Origin: Dactylosporangium sp. AC04546
Lineage (GTDB): Bacteria > Actinomycetota > Actinomycetes > Mycobacteriales > Micromonosporaceae
Length of the DNA stretch: 58,687 nucleotides
Assembly: GCF_022095675.1 (NCBI RefSeq)
Contig: NZ_JAHYSG010000079.1
Span: 1-58,687 of the forward strand
Direction: 5' to 3'
In this document: positions 40,741 to 47,434 of the stretch, piece after piece
How positions within the stretch are numbered: position 1 is the stretch's first letter
Layout of the letters: every line of letters starts with the position of its first letter
Position numbers and translations under genes: made by a program
Notes under the pieces: generated by a model
What the model was told of the DNA's origin: nothing
Seen by the model: the letters and a program-made list of their open reading frames with translations, nothing else
The model's database searches: none

Positions 40741-41037
40741 TCGTGCGGGACGCGGGTAAGGGCGAGCCAACCTACGGAGCGGGTATTGGGTTCTTGGGCT
40801 TGGCCGTGAGCGCGATGCCGGAGACGCCTGAGGGCGAATGCGTTGCCGAAGTGCCGGGCGCCGTTTCTCTCATCTGGGGCTCTGACGGATGAGATGGACG
40901 ATCCGGGCAGCGATCTTCGCGGCAGGTGGAGAGCGACAAAGATCACCCCGGCTGTGTATCTGTCCGTCTACGACCGCTGCTACATGCGCTGCTCCACGAG
41001 GCAGACGTGATGCAGGCGCTCATGGTCGACTTGCGAC

Positions 41038-41403
41038 GTGAGCCTTGCCGTCCACATGTGGATCTACGACAGCGACAAGCCCGGTGGTTGGCAGATCCCC
41101 GATGCGCCCGAGGAAGTGTCGGAAGCTGCCGGGCCCGAGGTCGCCCGGACGATTCTGTGGGGTTCTGAAGCCGCTCGTGGCCTCGACGCGACGTTCTTGC
41201 CGCAGCTTGCGGAGCGCGATCTGCGGGTCCAGCCGGACGATGTCGAGGTGTTCGCCGAGGAGTGTGCGGTGCTGATGGCCAATCTTGCCGTGTTGTCGGC
41301 GGCTTCAGGCTTCGACGAGGACCGGATCCGGGCGTATTTGAGGAACTTCGTCAGCGCAGTGGAGCGCGCACGTCAGGTCGGCGGAGGGGTCCTGATCTGG
41401 TGA
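41038..41403 (+). CDS. Hypothetical protein
   Basis: 121 residues, acidic (APEEVSEAAGPEVARTI, FAEECAVLMANLAV, FDEDRIRAYLRNFVSAVE). The GTG 41038 start lacks a clear ribosome site. The product is mostly helical with W and G near the N-terminus (HMWIYDSDKPGGWQI) and resembles small actinobacterial proteins seen near immunity or TA genes, but I cannot name a family. Base composition is slightly lower in GC than the core genes around it, as in the rest of this accessory stretch. Confidence 0.6.
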   Translation: MSLAVHMWIYDSDKPGGWQIPDAPEEVSEAAGPEVARTILWGSEAARGLDATFLPQLAERDLRVQPDDVEVFAEECAVLMANLAVLSAASGFDEDRIRAYLRNFVSAVERARQVGGGVLIW

Positions 41404-41430
41404 CGTCGACCGTCCGCCGTGTGGAAGGTG

Positions 41431-41521
41431 ACCGTTGCCACATAACGATCTTCATAGCAGGCGGCGAACTACACAGACCGGCGAAGAGCTTTGTGGGCAG
41501 GGCAGGGTCGAACCGCCGACC
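41431..41521. repeat. Left direct repeat with tRNA-Phe 3'-end remnant
   Basis: 41478-41521 repeats, with one deletion and one substitution, the sequence 44604-44648, which is the 3' portion of tRNA-Phe plus 16 bp downstream (shared core GCGAAGAGCTTTGTGGGCAG and GGGTCGAACCGCCGACC). A second match, TGCCACATAACGATCT (41436-41451) against TGCTACATAACGATCT (44518-44533), shows the repeat extended further and lost an internal piece that contains the tRNA terminator. The 3' side runs directly into the second antitoxin fragment. Confidence 0.75.
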
Positions 41522-41534
41522 ATGCGTTGCTCCA

Positions 41535-41683
41535 TCGGATGTCGTCAGGCGATAGCTGCGATATCGCCGCCGTCGAAGTAGATCGCCTGGTGGAGGGCGC
41601 CCACCGAGCGCCGCCGCGAAACGGGCGGCCACGTCCTGGCCCGACACCTGCCCTGCTCGATCTGCGACACGCGTCCCGTCACT
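41535..41683 (-). pseudogene. Second, broken copy of the HigA-like antitoxin
   Basis: About 150 bp at 41535-41683 align at roughly 90 percent identity by eye with the 3' half of the antitoxin gene (40290-40440). The reading frame GQVSGQDVAARFAAALGGR is kept, but flanking frames shift (after GGR, and before QVSG) and the 5' half is missing, ending near an unrelated GGTTGGCGGATC. It adjoins the tRNA-Phe remnant on its left. Confidence 0.7.
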
Positions 41684-41741
41684 GGTTGGCGGATCACCGC
41701 CGATCAGGCCGGTGAGGCTGTCGGGCGGCAGGCCCAACCAG

Positions 41742-41761
41742 TATCACTCTTGATAGTGATA
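41742..41761. promoter_or_regulatory. Operator-like inverted repeat before the regulator/ABC operon
   Basis: TATCACT (41742-41748) and AGTGATA (41755-41761) form a perfect 7+7 inverted repeat with 6-nt spacer, ending 10 bp before GTG 41772. In this position it would overlap the promoter or the transcript start and is likely the autoregulatory site of the first gene. The spacer also contains TTGATA. Confidence 0.6.
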
Positions 41762-41771
41762 ACGTTGTGCC

Positions 41772-42383
41772 GTGGAGATGTCGAGTGAGCGTTGGGCCAC
41801 GTTGGCGCTGCATCCGGTACGCATCCGGATCCTGCGGGCCGTCGCCGGGGCACGCCTGACCACGCACGACCTCGTGACACGGCTTCCGGACATCCCGCAC
41901 GCCACGCTGTATCGGCACCTGGCCACGCTGGTCGAGAGCGGCCTGATCGAGGTGGTGGAGGAGCGCAAGGTTCGGGGCGCGGTCGAGCGGGTGTACGCGC
42001 TGCCCGCCGATGGCGCGCCCCTGGACGCCGCGGCCCTGGCCTCGGCGACGCCCGACGACCATGCCCGCTACTTCACGGCGTTCGTGTCGAGTCTGCTGTC
42101 GGAGTTCTCCCGCTATCTGAGCCGGGAGCGGATCGACTTCACCGCCGACGGAGTCGGCTACCACCAGCTTGTGCTCCACCTGACCGACGCGGAGCTGGCC
42201 ACCTTCGCCGCCGACCTCAACCAGGTCATCGGTCCGTTGCTGAGCAACCAGCCGGGCGACGGGCGGGTCCCGCGCCTGCTGGCCACCATCCTGATGCCCG
42301 CCGACCAGCCGCCGGCCACCGACACCACGCAACCGAACCCTGAACGGGAAGAACGCTCCACCACGAGGAAAGGGAGTGTCTGA
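41772..42383 (+). CDS. ArsR/MarR-like winged-helix regulator of ABC operon
   Basis: 203 residues (GTG 41772; ATG 41778 is an alternative). The first 70 residues are a winged helix: LHPVRIRILRAVAGARLTTHDLVTRLPDIPHATLYRHLATLVESG (key part IPHATLYRHLATL), wing at EVVEERKVRGAVERVYALP. The rest is helical and may hold the ligand or dimer interface. It is the first gene of a four-gene operon with overlapping stops and starts, so it probably represses an ABC exporter, as TipAS- or PadR-like neighbours do. Confidence 0.85.
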   Translation: MEMSSERWATLALHPVRIRILRAVAGARLTTHDLVTRLPDIPHATLYRHLATLVESGLIEVVEERKVRGAVERVYALPADGAPLDAAALASATPDDHARYFTAFVSSLLSEFSRYLSRERIDFTADGVGYHQLVLHLTDAELATFAADLNQVIGPLLSNQPGDGRVPRLLATILMPADQPPATDTTQPNPEREERSTTRKGSV

Positions 42384-42754
42384 TGGCAACTGTCACGGTC
42401 GTCGGCAAGCTGGTCGACATCCGGTTCACCGGATGGGAGCGGTTCTGGACCGGGCGGGAGCGGCTGACGATGCCGGTCGCCGCGGTACGGCACGGGTCGC
42501 TCGTGGCCGACCCGCTACGCCTGGCACGCGGCGCCAGGCGTGGGATCGCGGTGTCCGGGGTCGTCAAGATCGGTGTCTGGGGCTTGTTCGGCGGACCTCG
42601 GCAGCTGGTGGCGGCACGGCGAGGTGAGCCCGGGCTGCATCTGGTCCTTGACCGTGCGCTCGCCGGCGGCGAATTCGACGAGGTCGTGCTCTCCAGCCCG
42701 GCGGCGTCCGGCATCGCAGACACGATCGGGCGTGCGATGGCGGCCCGCCGATGA
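42383..42754 (+). CDS. Hypothetical protein in ABC operon (PH-like)
   Basis: 123 residues, ATG 42383 sharing the last base of the regulator's TGA. The product is beta-rich with two WERF/WG stretches (FTGWERFWTGRERLTMPVAAV, key part WERFWTGRERL) and an Asp-poor end. The fold resembles small bacterial PH-like domains found beside ABC genes, but homology is uncertain. It overlaps the ATPase gene (ATGA at 42751). Confidence 0.7.
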   Translation: MATVTVVGKLVDIRFTGWERFWTGRERLTMPVAAVRHGSLVADPLRLARGARRGIAVSGVVKIGVWGLFGGPRQLVAARRGEPGLHLVLDRALAGGEFDEVVLSSPAASGIADTIGRAMAARR

Positions 42755-43671
42755 GCGGTGACCGCCTCGCGATCGAGGTCTCCAACCTGACCAAACGGTA
42801 CGGCGAGGTCACTGCCGTGCGCGAGTTGACCTTCACCGTAGAACCGGGTCTGGTCACCGGGTTCCTCGGTCCGAACGGTGCCGGCAAGACCACCACGATG
42901 CGCATGCTGACCGGCCTGGTCACGCCCACCGCCGGCACCGCCACGATCGGCGGCCGGCCGTACCATCGGCTGCCCCGCCCGTCGGACGCCGTCGGCGCGG
43001 TGTTCGACGCGAGTGCGTTCTACCCCGGCCACACCGCCCGCGACCATCTGCGCGTCTATGCCGCGATGGGGGGCTATCCGGACCGGCGGGTCTGCGACCT
43101 GCTGGACCTGCTGGGCCTCGCCGAGGCCGCCGACCGCCGCACCCGCGGGTTCTCCACCGGCATGCGGCAGCGGCTCAATCTCGCCACCGCGCTGCTCGGC
43201 GACCCCCGCGTGCTGCTGCTGGACGAGCCGGGCAACGGCCTGGACCCGGAAGGCATGCTGTGGCTGCGCGGTTTCCTGCGCCGGCTGGCCGACGAGGGGC
43301 GCACGATTCTGATCTCCAGCCACGTGCTCAGCGAGATCCAGCAGCTCGTCGACGACGTGGTGGTGATCCGCCGCGGCCAACTCGTCGCCGCCGGACCCTG
43401 GTCCCAACTCGCCGGCCCACCAGCGGTACTGGTCCGCTCGCCCGACGCCGACCGGCTGGCCGCCGCCCTCGCAGCCAACCCGGCAACCGGCGCCGTCTCA
43501 CGCGTCGAGGCCGCCGGAGCCGGCCGGCTGCGGGTGCACGGGCTCGACGCGCCGGACATCGCGGACTTCGCCGCCGAGCACCGGCTGCGGGTACACGAGC
43601 TGGTCGCCGAGACTCCCAGCCTCGAGCAACTTTTCCTCCACCTGACCACGGACAAGGCGGCCGCCCGATGA
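42751..43671 (+). CDS. ABC transporter ATP-binding protein (DrrA/CcmA-like)
   Basis: 306 residues. Walker A GPNGAGKTTT, Q-loop VFDASAFYP, signature FSTGMRQRLNLATALL, Walker B VLLLDEPGNGLDP, and the switch His (ISSHVLSE). The C-terminal 75 residues (from PAVLVRSPDADRLAAAL) form an extra ligand or dimer domain, typical for antibiotic exporters. Coupled by ATGA overlaps to its neighbours; partner of the permease that follows. Confidence 0.93.
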   Translation: MSGDRLAIEVSNLTKRYGEVTAVRELTFTVEPGLVTGFLGPNGAGKTTTMRMLTGLVTPTAGTATIGGRPYHRLPRPSDAVGAVFDASAFYPGHTARDHLRVYAAMGGYPDRRVCDLLDLLGLAEAADRRTRGFSTGMRQRLNLATALLGDPRVLLLDEPGNGLDPEGMLWLRGFLRRLADEGRTILISSHVLSEIQQLVDDVVVIRRGQLVAAGPWSQLAGPPAVLVRSPDADRLAAALAANPATGAVSRVEAAGAGRLRVHGLDAPDIADFAAEHRLRVHELVAETPSLEQLFLHLTTDKAAAR

Positions 43672-44465
43672 ATCGCCTGATCAAAGCGGAATTCCGCCGA
43701 CTGCTCGCCACCCGCATGTGGAGCGGGCTGCTGTTCGCCGCCGTGCTGCTCGGTGGCGGCCTGATGGGCGCGATGGCGCTGGTCGGGCCGGAGAACTTCG
43801 ACCCGCCCGTGCCGGGACTGGATACCGAAACCGGTATCCGCTCGATCCTGGGGGTTCTCGGCTACACCGCGTTCGTGCCGGCTGCCGTCGGCACCGTCGG
43901 GGTCACGTCCGAGTACCGGCACCGCACCGCCGCGGTCACGTTTCTCTTCACGCCCCGCCGTTGGCAGGTACTGGCCGCCAAGCTCGCCACGTACGGCGTC
44001 GCAGGACTGGCGTACGGGCTCATCCTCGCCGGCACAGGCGCCGCGGCCCTGTTCACGGTCGCCGCCGTCCGCGGGGTCCCACTCGGCCTGCCGGCCGGCA
44101 CCATCGTGGCGCTGCTTGCCCGCATCGGACTCGCCATGGTCGTATACCTGCTGATCGGGGTGGGCGTAGGCGCGTTGGTGCGCAACCAGATCGCCGCACT
44201 GGCCGTGGTGATCGGCTATCTCTACATGGGTGAAACGCTGCTCATGATGATCCCGGGCGTCAATCGGCTCTACCCGGTCCTGCCCGGGGGCGCCACCGCC
44301 TCCCTCACCGACTTCACCTACCTCGCCGACGCCATGACGCAAGAACTCGGCAGCAGCGCCGTCCAACTGCTACCGCCGGCCGCTGGCGCTCTACTGCTCC
44401 TGGCATATGCACTCGCCGCCGCCAGCGTCGCCGTCGTCATTCCCATGCGCCGCGACATCACCTGA
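43668..44465 (+). CDS. ABC-2-type transporter permease
   Basis: 265 residues. Starts at ATG 43668, overlapping the ATPase stop. Six membrane segments: MWSGLLFAAVLLGGGLMGAM, ILGVLGYTAFVPAAVG, LATYGVAGLAYGLILAGTG, TIVALLARIGLAMVVYLLIGV, IAALAVVIGYLYMGE and LLPPAAGALLLLAYALAAASVAV. With the ATPase it forms an exporter under control of the upstream regulator. It is the last gene before the tRNA-Phe terminator. Confidence 0.9.
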   Translation: MNRLIKAEFRRLLATRMWSGLLFAAVLLGGGLMGAMALVGPENFDPPVPGLDTETGIRSILGVLGYTAFVPAAVGTVGVTSEYRHRTAAVTFLFTPRRWQVLAAKLATYGVAGLAYGLILAGTGAAALFTVAAVRGVPLGLPAGTIVALLARIGLAMVVYLLIGVGVGALVRNQIAALAVVIGYLYMGETLLMMIPGVNRLYPVLPGGATASLTDFTYLADAMTQELGSSAVQLLPPAAGALLLLAYALAAASVAVVIPMRRDIT

Positions 44466-44562
44466 TCAGAAGCAGGCGGCTCTTCGGAAGCTGGATGAGC
44501 GACTGAAGTAGGCCTACTGCTACATAACGATCTGGAAGCGGCGCACTGAGCGCCAAATGCAA

Positions 44563-44596
44563 GACCCCCGACCAGCGTTTCCGCTGGCCGGGGGTC
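44563..44596 (-). terminator. Terminator of the tRNA-Glu/Asp/Phe operon
   Basis: A 15-bp stem with one mismatch, GACCCCCG-ACCAGCG (44563-44577) against CGCTGG-CCGGGGGTC (44582-44596), loop TTTC. Read on the minus strand after tRNA-Phe it is followed by TTGCATTT, a T-rich tail. It fits the tRNA operon end. Confidence 0.85.
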
Positions 44597-44603
44597 CGAA
44601 AGC

Positions 44604-44648
44604 CCGGCGAAGAGCTTTGTGGGCAGGGGCGGGGTCGAACCGCCGACC
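44604..44648. repeat. Right direct repeat inside tRNA-Phe
   Basis: 45 bp comprising 16 bp downstream of tRNA-Phe and the first 29 bp of its plus-strand span (3' end, acceptor and T-arm), repeated at 41478-41521. This is the core expected of an attachment site of a tRNA-targeting integrase, with the complete tRNA kept on this side. Confidence 0.7.
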
Positions 44649-44693
44649 TTCCGCTTTTCAGGCGGACGCTCGTACCGACTGAGCTACCTGCCC
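44620..44693 (-). tRNA. tRNA-Phe (GAA)
   Basis: Acceptor GGGCAGG pairs with CCTGCCC, anticodon loop CTGAAAA between TCCGC and GCGGA gives GAA, T-loop TTCGACC, discriminator A; CCA is not encoded. It is the last of three tRNA genes in one transcript and the only complete tRNA-Phe here; its 3' end is duplicated at 41.48 kb. Confidence 0.97.
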
Positions 44694-44706
44694 AAGATGG
44701 GCCTTG

Positions 44707-44780
44707 CGGTCCTGACGGGACTTGAACCCGCGACCTCCGCCTTGACAGGGCGGCGAGCACTCCAACTGCTCCACAGGACC
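44707..44780 (-). tRNA. tRNA-Asp (GTC)
   Basis: GGTCCTG pairs with CAGGACC in the acceptor stem, anticodon loop CTGTCAA (GTC) between CCGCC and GGCGG, T-arm CGCGGGTTCAAGTCCCG, discriminator G. The middle gene of the cluster, 13 bp from tRNA-Phe. Confidence 0.97.
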
Positions 44781-44803
44781 TGGTTTCGGGAAAAACCCGG
44801 TCG

Positions 44804-44876
44804 TGCCCCCAACGGGATTCGAACCCGTGCTACCGCCTTGAAAGGGCGGCGTCCTGGGCCGCTAGACGATGAGGGC
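44804..44876 (-). tRNA. tRNA-Glu (TTC)
   Basis: GCCCTCA pairs with TGGGGGC (one G-T pair), anticodon loop CTTTCAA (TTC) between CCGCC and GGCGG, T-arm CACGGGTTCGAATCCCG, discriminator A. First gene of the Glu-Asp-Phe operon; 142 bp separate it from the deacetylase gene end, with no other gene. Confidence 0.97.
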
Positions 44877-45018
44877 GGCCCCGCAATCATCGCATACTCT
44901 GCGATGTCTGCGGTGTTGCTCCCATCCGGCCCCGCCGGAGGCCTTCAGAGCATACGTGACCCCCGCCCCCACCGCCAAATGGGTATCCCGTCCGGGCGCG
45001 GCGAACGAAAACCGCAGG

Positions 45019-45894
45019 TCATTGGGGTAGGGCCTCCAGGGTGAACTTGGCCTTCAGCTCGGGCAGCAGGGTTTTGTAGGCCGCGATCGTGGCCGAACGG
45101 TCGCCGCCGCCGTCGTGCGAAAGGATGATCGCGCCCGGCTTCGTGTTGTTCCTCACGGTCGCGATGATGTGGTTGGTCATCTGCTGGCCCTTCCACTTCT
45201 GGAGATTCCAGTCGAACGGGTCGACCGTCCAGCCGATCGAGACCATCCCCAGTTCGGTCGCCACCTGGACGGCCGCGGGGGTGAAGTTGCCGCCGGGGTG
45301 GCGGAAGTACTTGATCGGGACGTCCGGGACCGCCTTGTGGATCTCGTCGTTGGTGCGCTGGAGGTCGGCCCGGATCTTGTCGGCGGACTTCTTGCCGAGC
45401 GAGGTGTCGTGCTTCCAGGTGTGGTTGCACAGCGTGTGGCCGTCGCGGACGATCTCCTGCACGTACTGCGGGTACTCCTGCACGTTGACCCCGATCACGC
45501 AGAACGTGGCCTTGATGCCCTGCTCCCGCAGCATCGCCAGCAGGCGCGGGGTCTCCGGGCCGGGGCCGTCGTCGAAGGTCAGCGCGACCGCGGCCGTGCC
45601 CGTCGTGCGCTGGATGCCGTCCGAGGGCGGCGGCGCTGACGAGGACGCCGAAGCAGACGGCGAGGCGGAAGCCGACGCGGAGGCCGAGGCCGACGCCGAC
45701 GGCTGGGGCGACGAGCTCGACGCCGGGTTGCCGCCCATGGGGTGCGCGACCGGCTGGCCGCCGCCCTGACCGGGCGCGGCGCCCGTGGCCGGCCCGCCAC
45801 CGGCGGCGTGCCACTGCGCCTCAGAGGCGCTACTGGCGCAGCCGGCCAGGGCCAGGGCTGCGGCGGTGATCAGCGCTCCTAGAACTCGACGCAT
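45019..45894 (-). CDS. Secreted polysaccharide deacetylase lipoprotein (NodB domain)
   Basis: About 291 residues from ATG 45894 (GGAG upstream). Lipoprotein signal VLGALITAAALALAGC with Cys at about residue 18, then a long Ala/Ser/Pro linker. The NodB domain follows: motif 1 TFDDGPGPET (catalytic Asp-Asp), motif 2 HTWKH (metal His), motif 3 RHPGGNFTP, motif 4 in DPFDWN and motif 5 SHDGGG. It removes acetyl groups from cell-wall or secreted polysaccharide, probably peptidoglycan GlcNAc or MurNAc. The upstream promoter region is divergent from no gene; the next gene is litR-like, on the same strand. Confidence 0.93.
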   Translation of the reverse strand: MRRVLGALITAAALALAGCASSASEAQWHAAGGGPATGAAPGQGGGQPVAHPMGGNPASSSSPQPSASASASASASASPSASASSSAPPPSDGIQRTTGTAAVALTFDDGPGPETPRLLAMLREQGIKATFCVIGVNVQEYPQYVQEIVRDGHTLCNHTWKHDTSLGKKSADKIRADLQRTNDEIHKAVPDVPIKYFRHPGGNFTPAAVQVATELGMVSIGWTVDPFDWNLQKWKGQQMTNHIIATVRNNTKPGAIILSHDGGGDRSATIAAYKTLLPELKAKFTLEALPQ

Positions 45895-46016
45895 GGCAGG
45901 ACTCCGATACGAGGGGACGGCGAGTGACGTTGGCACACGCTAATGAGTCCGGAGCCCAAAGGACCACCCGCATTCGAGCCGTGGCACGAAGCCGGGAGTA
46001 CCGCGTGAAGGCGCTT

Positions 46017-46901
46017 TTACACAGATGAACCGTTCGATGCGGAGGTGAGGATCACCAAGGCGTCTGTCAAGCTACCCGGTCGTAGGACGCCTTCCGGCAG
46101 CGCGGACTCATCCCACCCGCCGCCGGCGGCGGCCAGCACCACGGGGCGCGCCCGCTCGGCCAGCACGGCCGACAGCTGGACGGGGTCCGAAGTGGACGGC
46201 AGGTGCGACCACACCAGGACCGCGGCCGGGCCGGTGCGCCGGATGGCGGCGATCAGCGCCGCCGTCGGTACACGAGCACCCAGAACCCGGGCGGGAACCC
46301 CACAGGACGCCAGCGCGGCCGCCAGGGCCTCGATCGGCAGGCTGTGCTGCTCCTCGTCCGCACACGCCAGCAGGGTCCGCACCGGGACGTCGGCGGAAGG
46401 CCGGGGCACCGAGCCGAGCACGGCCGAGACGCAGCCGGACAGCAGGTGCTCGACCTCGACGTAGGCGCCGGTGGCCTCGTACCGCTCGCCGATCGCGACC
46501 AGGACGGGCGCCAGCACGGCGTCCCACGCGGCGACGACCCCGAGGTCCTGCACGGCATGTGTGACCCGCTGACGCACGGCCGGGGCGTCGAGCCGCATCG
46601 CCGCCCGGAGCAGGCCCCGGACCAGCGAGCCGGCATCGGTCTCCGATGACGACGGCAATGGCGCCGAGATCGGAGGCCGGTTGGCCCAGCGCGCCGCCTC
46701 GCTCGGCGCGACGCCCTCGAAGATCAGCCGCTGCATGACCTGGAGCCGCTCGATGTCCTGCTCGGTGTAGCGCCGATGGTGGCCGGGCTCGTGCAGCGAC
46801 GGCCCCATGCCGTAGCGCTGGTGCCAGGTCCGCAGCGTGGTCACCGCGACGCCGAGCCGCCGGGCCACTGCCCCGGCCGAGTACGCGGCGGCTGCGCTCA
46901 T
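46017..46901 (-). CDS. MerR-type light-sensing regulator (LitR/CarH-like)
   Basis: 294 residues. N-terminal MerR HTH (SAGAVARRLGVAVTTLRTWHQRYG, key part LGVAVTTLRTWHQRYG; PGHHRRYTEQDIERLQVMQ), then a four-helix bundle and a Rossmann-like B12 domain. The Wx9EH motif reads Tyr141-x9-Glu151-His152; the cobalt-binding DxHxxG reads Glu184-Gln-His186-Ser-Leu-Pro189. So the axial His remains but Trp and the Gly are replaced. ATG 46901 overlaps the idi stop (ATGA). It is the last gene of a crtI-idi operon and probably represses the carotenoid genes in the dark. Confidence 0.85.
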   Translation of the reverse strand: MSAAAAYSAGAVARRLGVAVTTLRTWHQRYGMGPSLHEPGHHRRYTEQDIERLQVMQRLIFEGVAPSEAARWANRPPISAPLPSSSETDAGSLVRGLLRAAMRLDAPAVRQRVTHAVQDLGVVAAWDAVLAPVLVAIGERYEATGAYVEVEHLLSGCVSAVLGSVPRPSADVPVRTLLACADEEQHSLPIEALAAALASCGVPARVLGARVPTAALIAAIRRTGPAAVLVWSHLPSTSDPVQLSAVLAERARPVVLAAAGGGWDESALPEGVLRPGSLTDALVILTSASNGSSV

Positions 46902-47434
46902 CTCGCCGACGACCGCCAGGCGTCGACGACCCCGGCCAGCCAGGGCGCGTAGAACTCGGGGAACCGGGCCAGCCGCTCGGTGAGCTCGTCGGGCGCGACC
47001 CACTCGACCGCGGCCACCTCGGCCGGGTCGACGGCGGACGGCACGCCCGTGAACGAGCCGACGAGCACGTGGTCGTACTCGAACTCGACGCGGCCGGAGT
47101 CCGGGTCGCCGGCCTGGTAGAGGTACACGCCGACCTCGCGCAGCGGCCCGGTCGTCACGCCGAGCTCCTCCGCGAGCCGGCGGCCGGCGGCGTCGGCGAC
47201 GGCCTCGCCGGGGCCGGGGTGGCCGCAGCAGGCGTTGGCCCAGCGCAGCGCGAACCGGGTCTTGACCGCGGCCCGCTGCTGGAGCAGCAGCCGCCCGTCG
47301 GGGGCGACGAGCAGCACCGAGAAGGCCCGGTGCAGCCGGCCCGGTGCGCGGTGCGCCTCGTCGACGGTGGTCTCCCCGATCGCCGTGCCGTCGGTGCCGA
47401 CCAGCTCGACCAGGTGTTGCTCCCGAGTGTTCAC
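46898..47434 (-). CDS. idi: Isopentenyl-diphosphate delta-isomerase (type I)
   Basis: 178 residues with a Nudix fold. Cys of the active site in WANACCGHPGPGEAV and the Glu of RLAEELGV; HRAFSVLLVAPDGRLLLQQRA is the usual first strand set (key HRAFSVLL). It interconverts IPP and DMAPP with Mg2+ and Zn2+, feeding isoprenoid and carotenoid synthesis. GTG 47434 overlaps the crtI stop (GTGA). In one operon with crtI and the LitR-like regulator. Confidence 0.93.
   Translation of the reverse strand: MNTREQHLVELVGTDGTAIGETTVDEAHRAPGRLHRAFSVLLVAPDGRLLLQQRAAVKTRFALRWANACCGHPGPGEAVADAAGRRLAEELGVTTGPLREVGVYLYQAGDPDSGRVEFEYDHVLVGSFTGVPSAVDPAEVAAVEWVAPDELTERLARFPEFYAPWLAGVVDAWRSSAR

Larger units (their letters stand above)
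40268..40996. repeat. TA module bracketed by TGCTACA heptamer pairs
   Basis: Paired direct heptamers lie at both ends: TGCTACA 40268-40274 and 40280-40286 on the left, TGCTACA 40978-40984 and TGCTCCA 40990-40996 on the right, each pair spaced 12 bp. Between them lie the HigA-like antitoxin gene and the toxin remnant. Similar heptamers recur at 41436 (TGCCACA), 41528 (TGCTCCA) and 44518 (TGCTACA). The left flank 40106-40267 has no gene. Confidence 0.5.

Noticed and set aside
40647..40946. Open frame of 99 codons on the minus strand beside the antitoxin.
   Set aside because: It is in a different frame from the HigB-like C-terminus and shows no toxin features; it is an accidental frame over the decayed toxin.
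45019..46901. Deacetylase gene considered part of the litR-idi-crtI operon.
   Set aside because: A 122-bp gap with its own ribosome site and no overlap separates it from litR, unlike the overlapping crt genes; co-transcription is possible but not supported.
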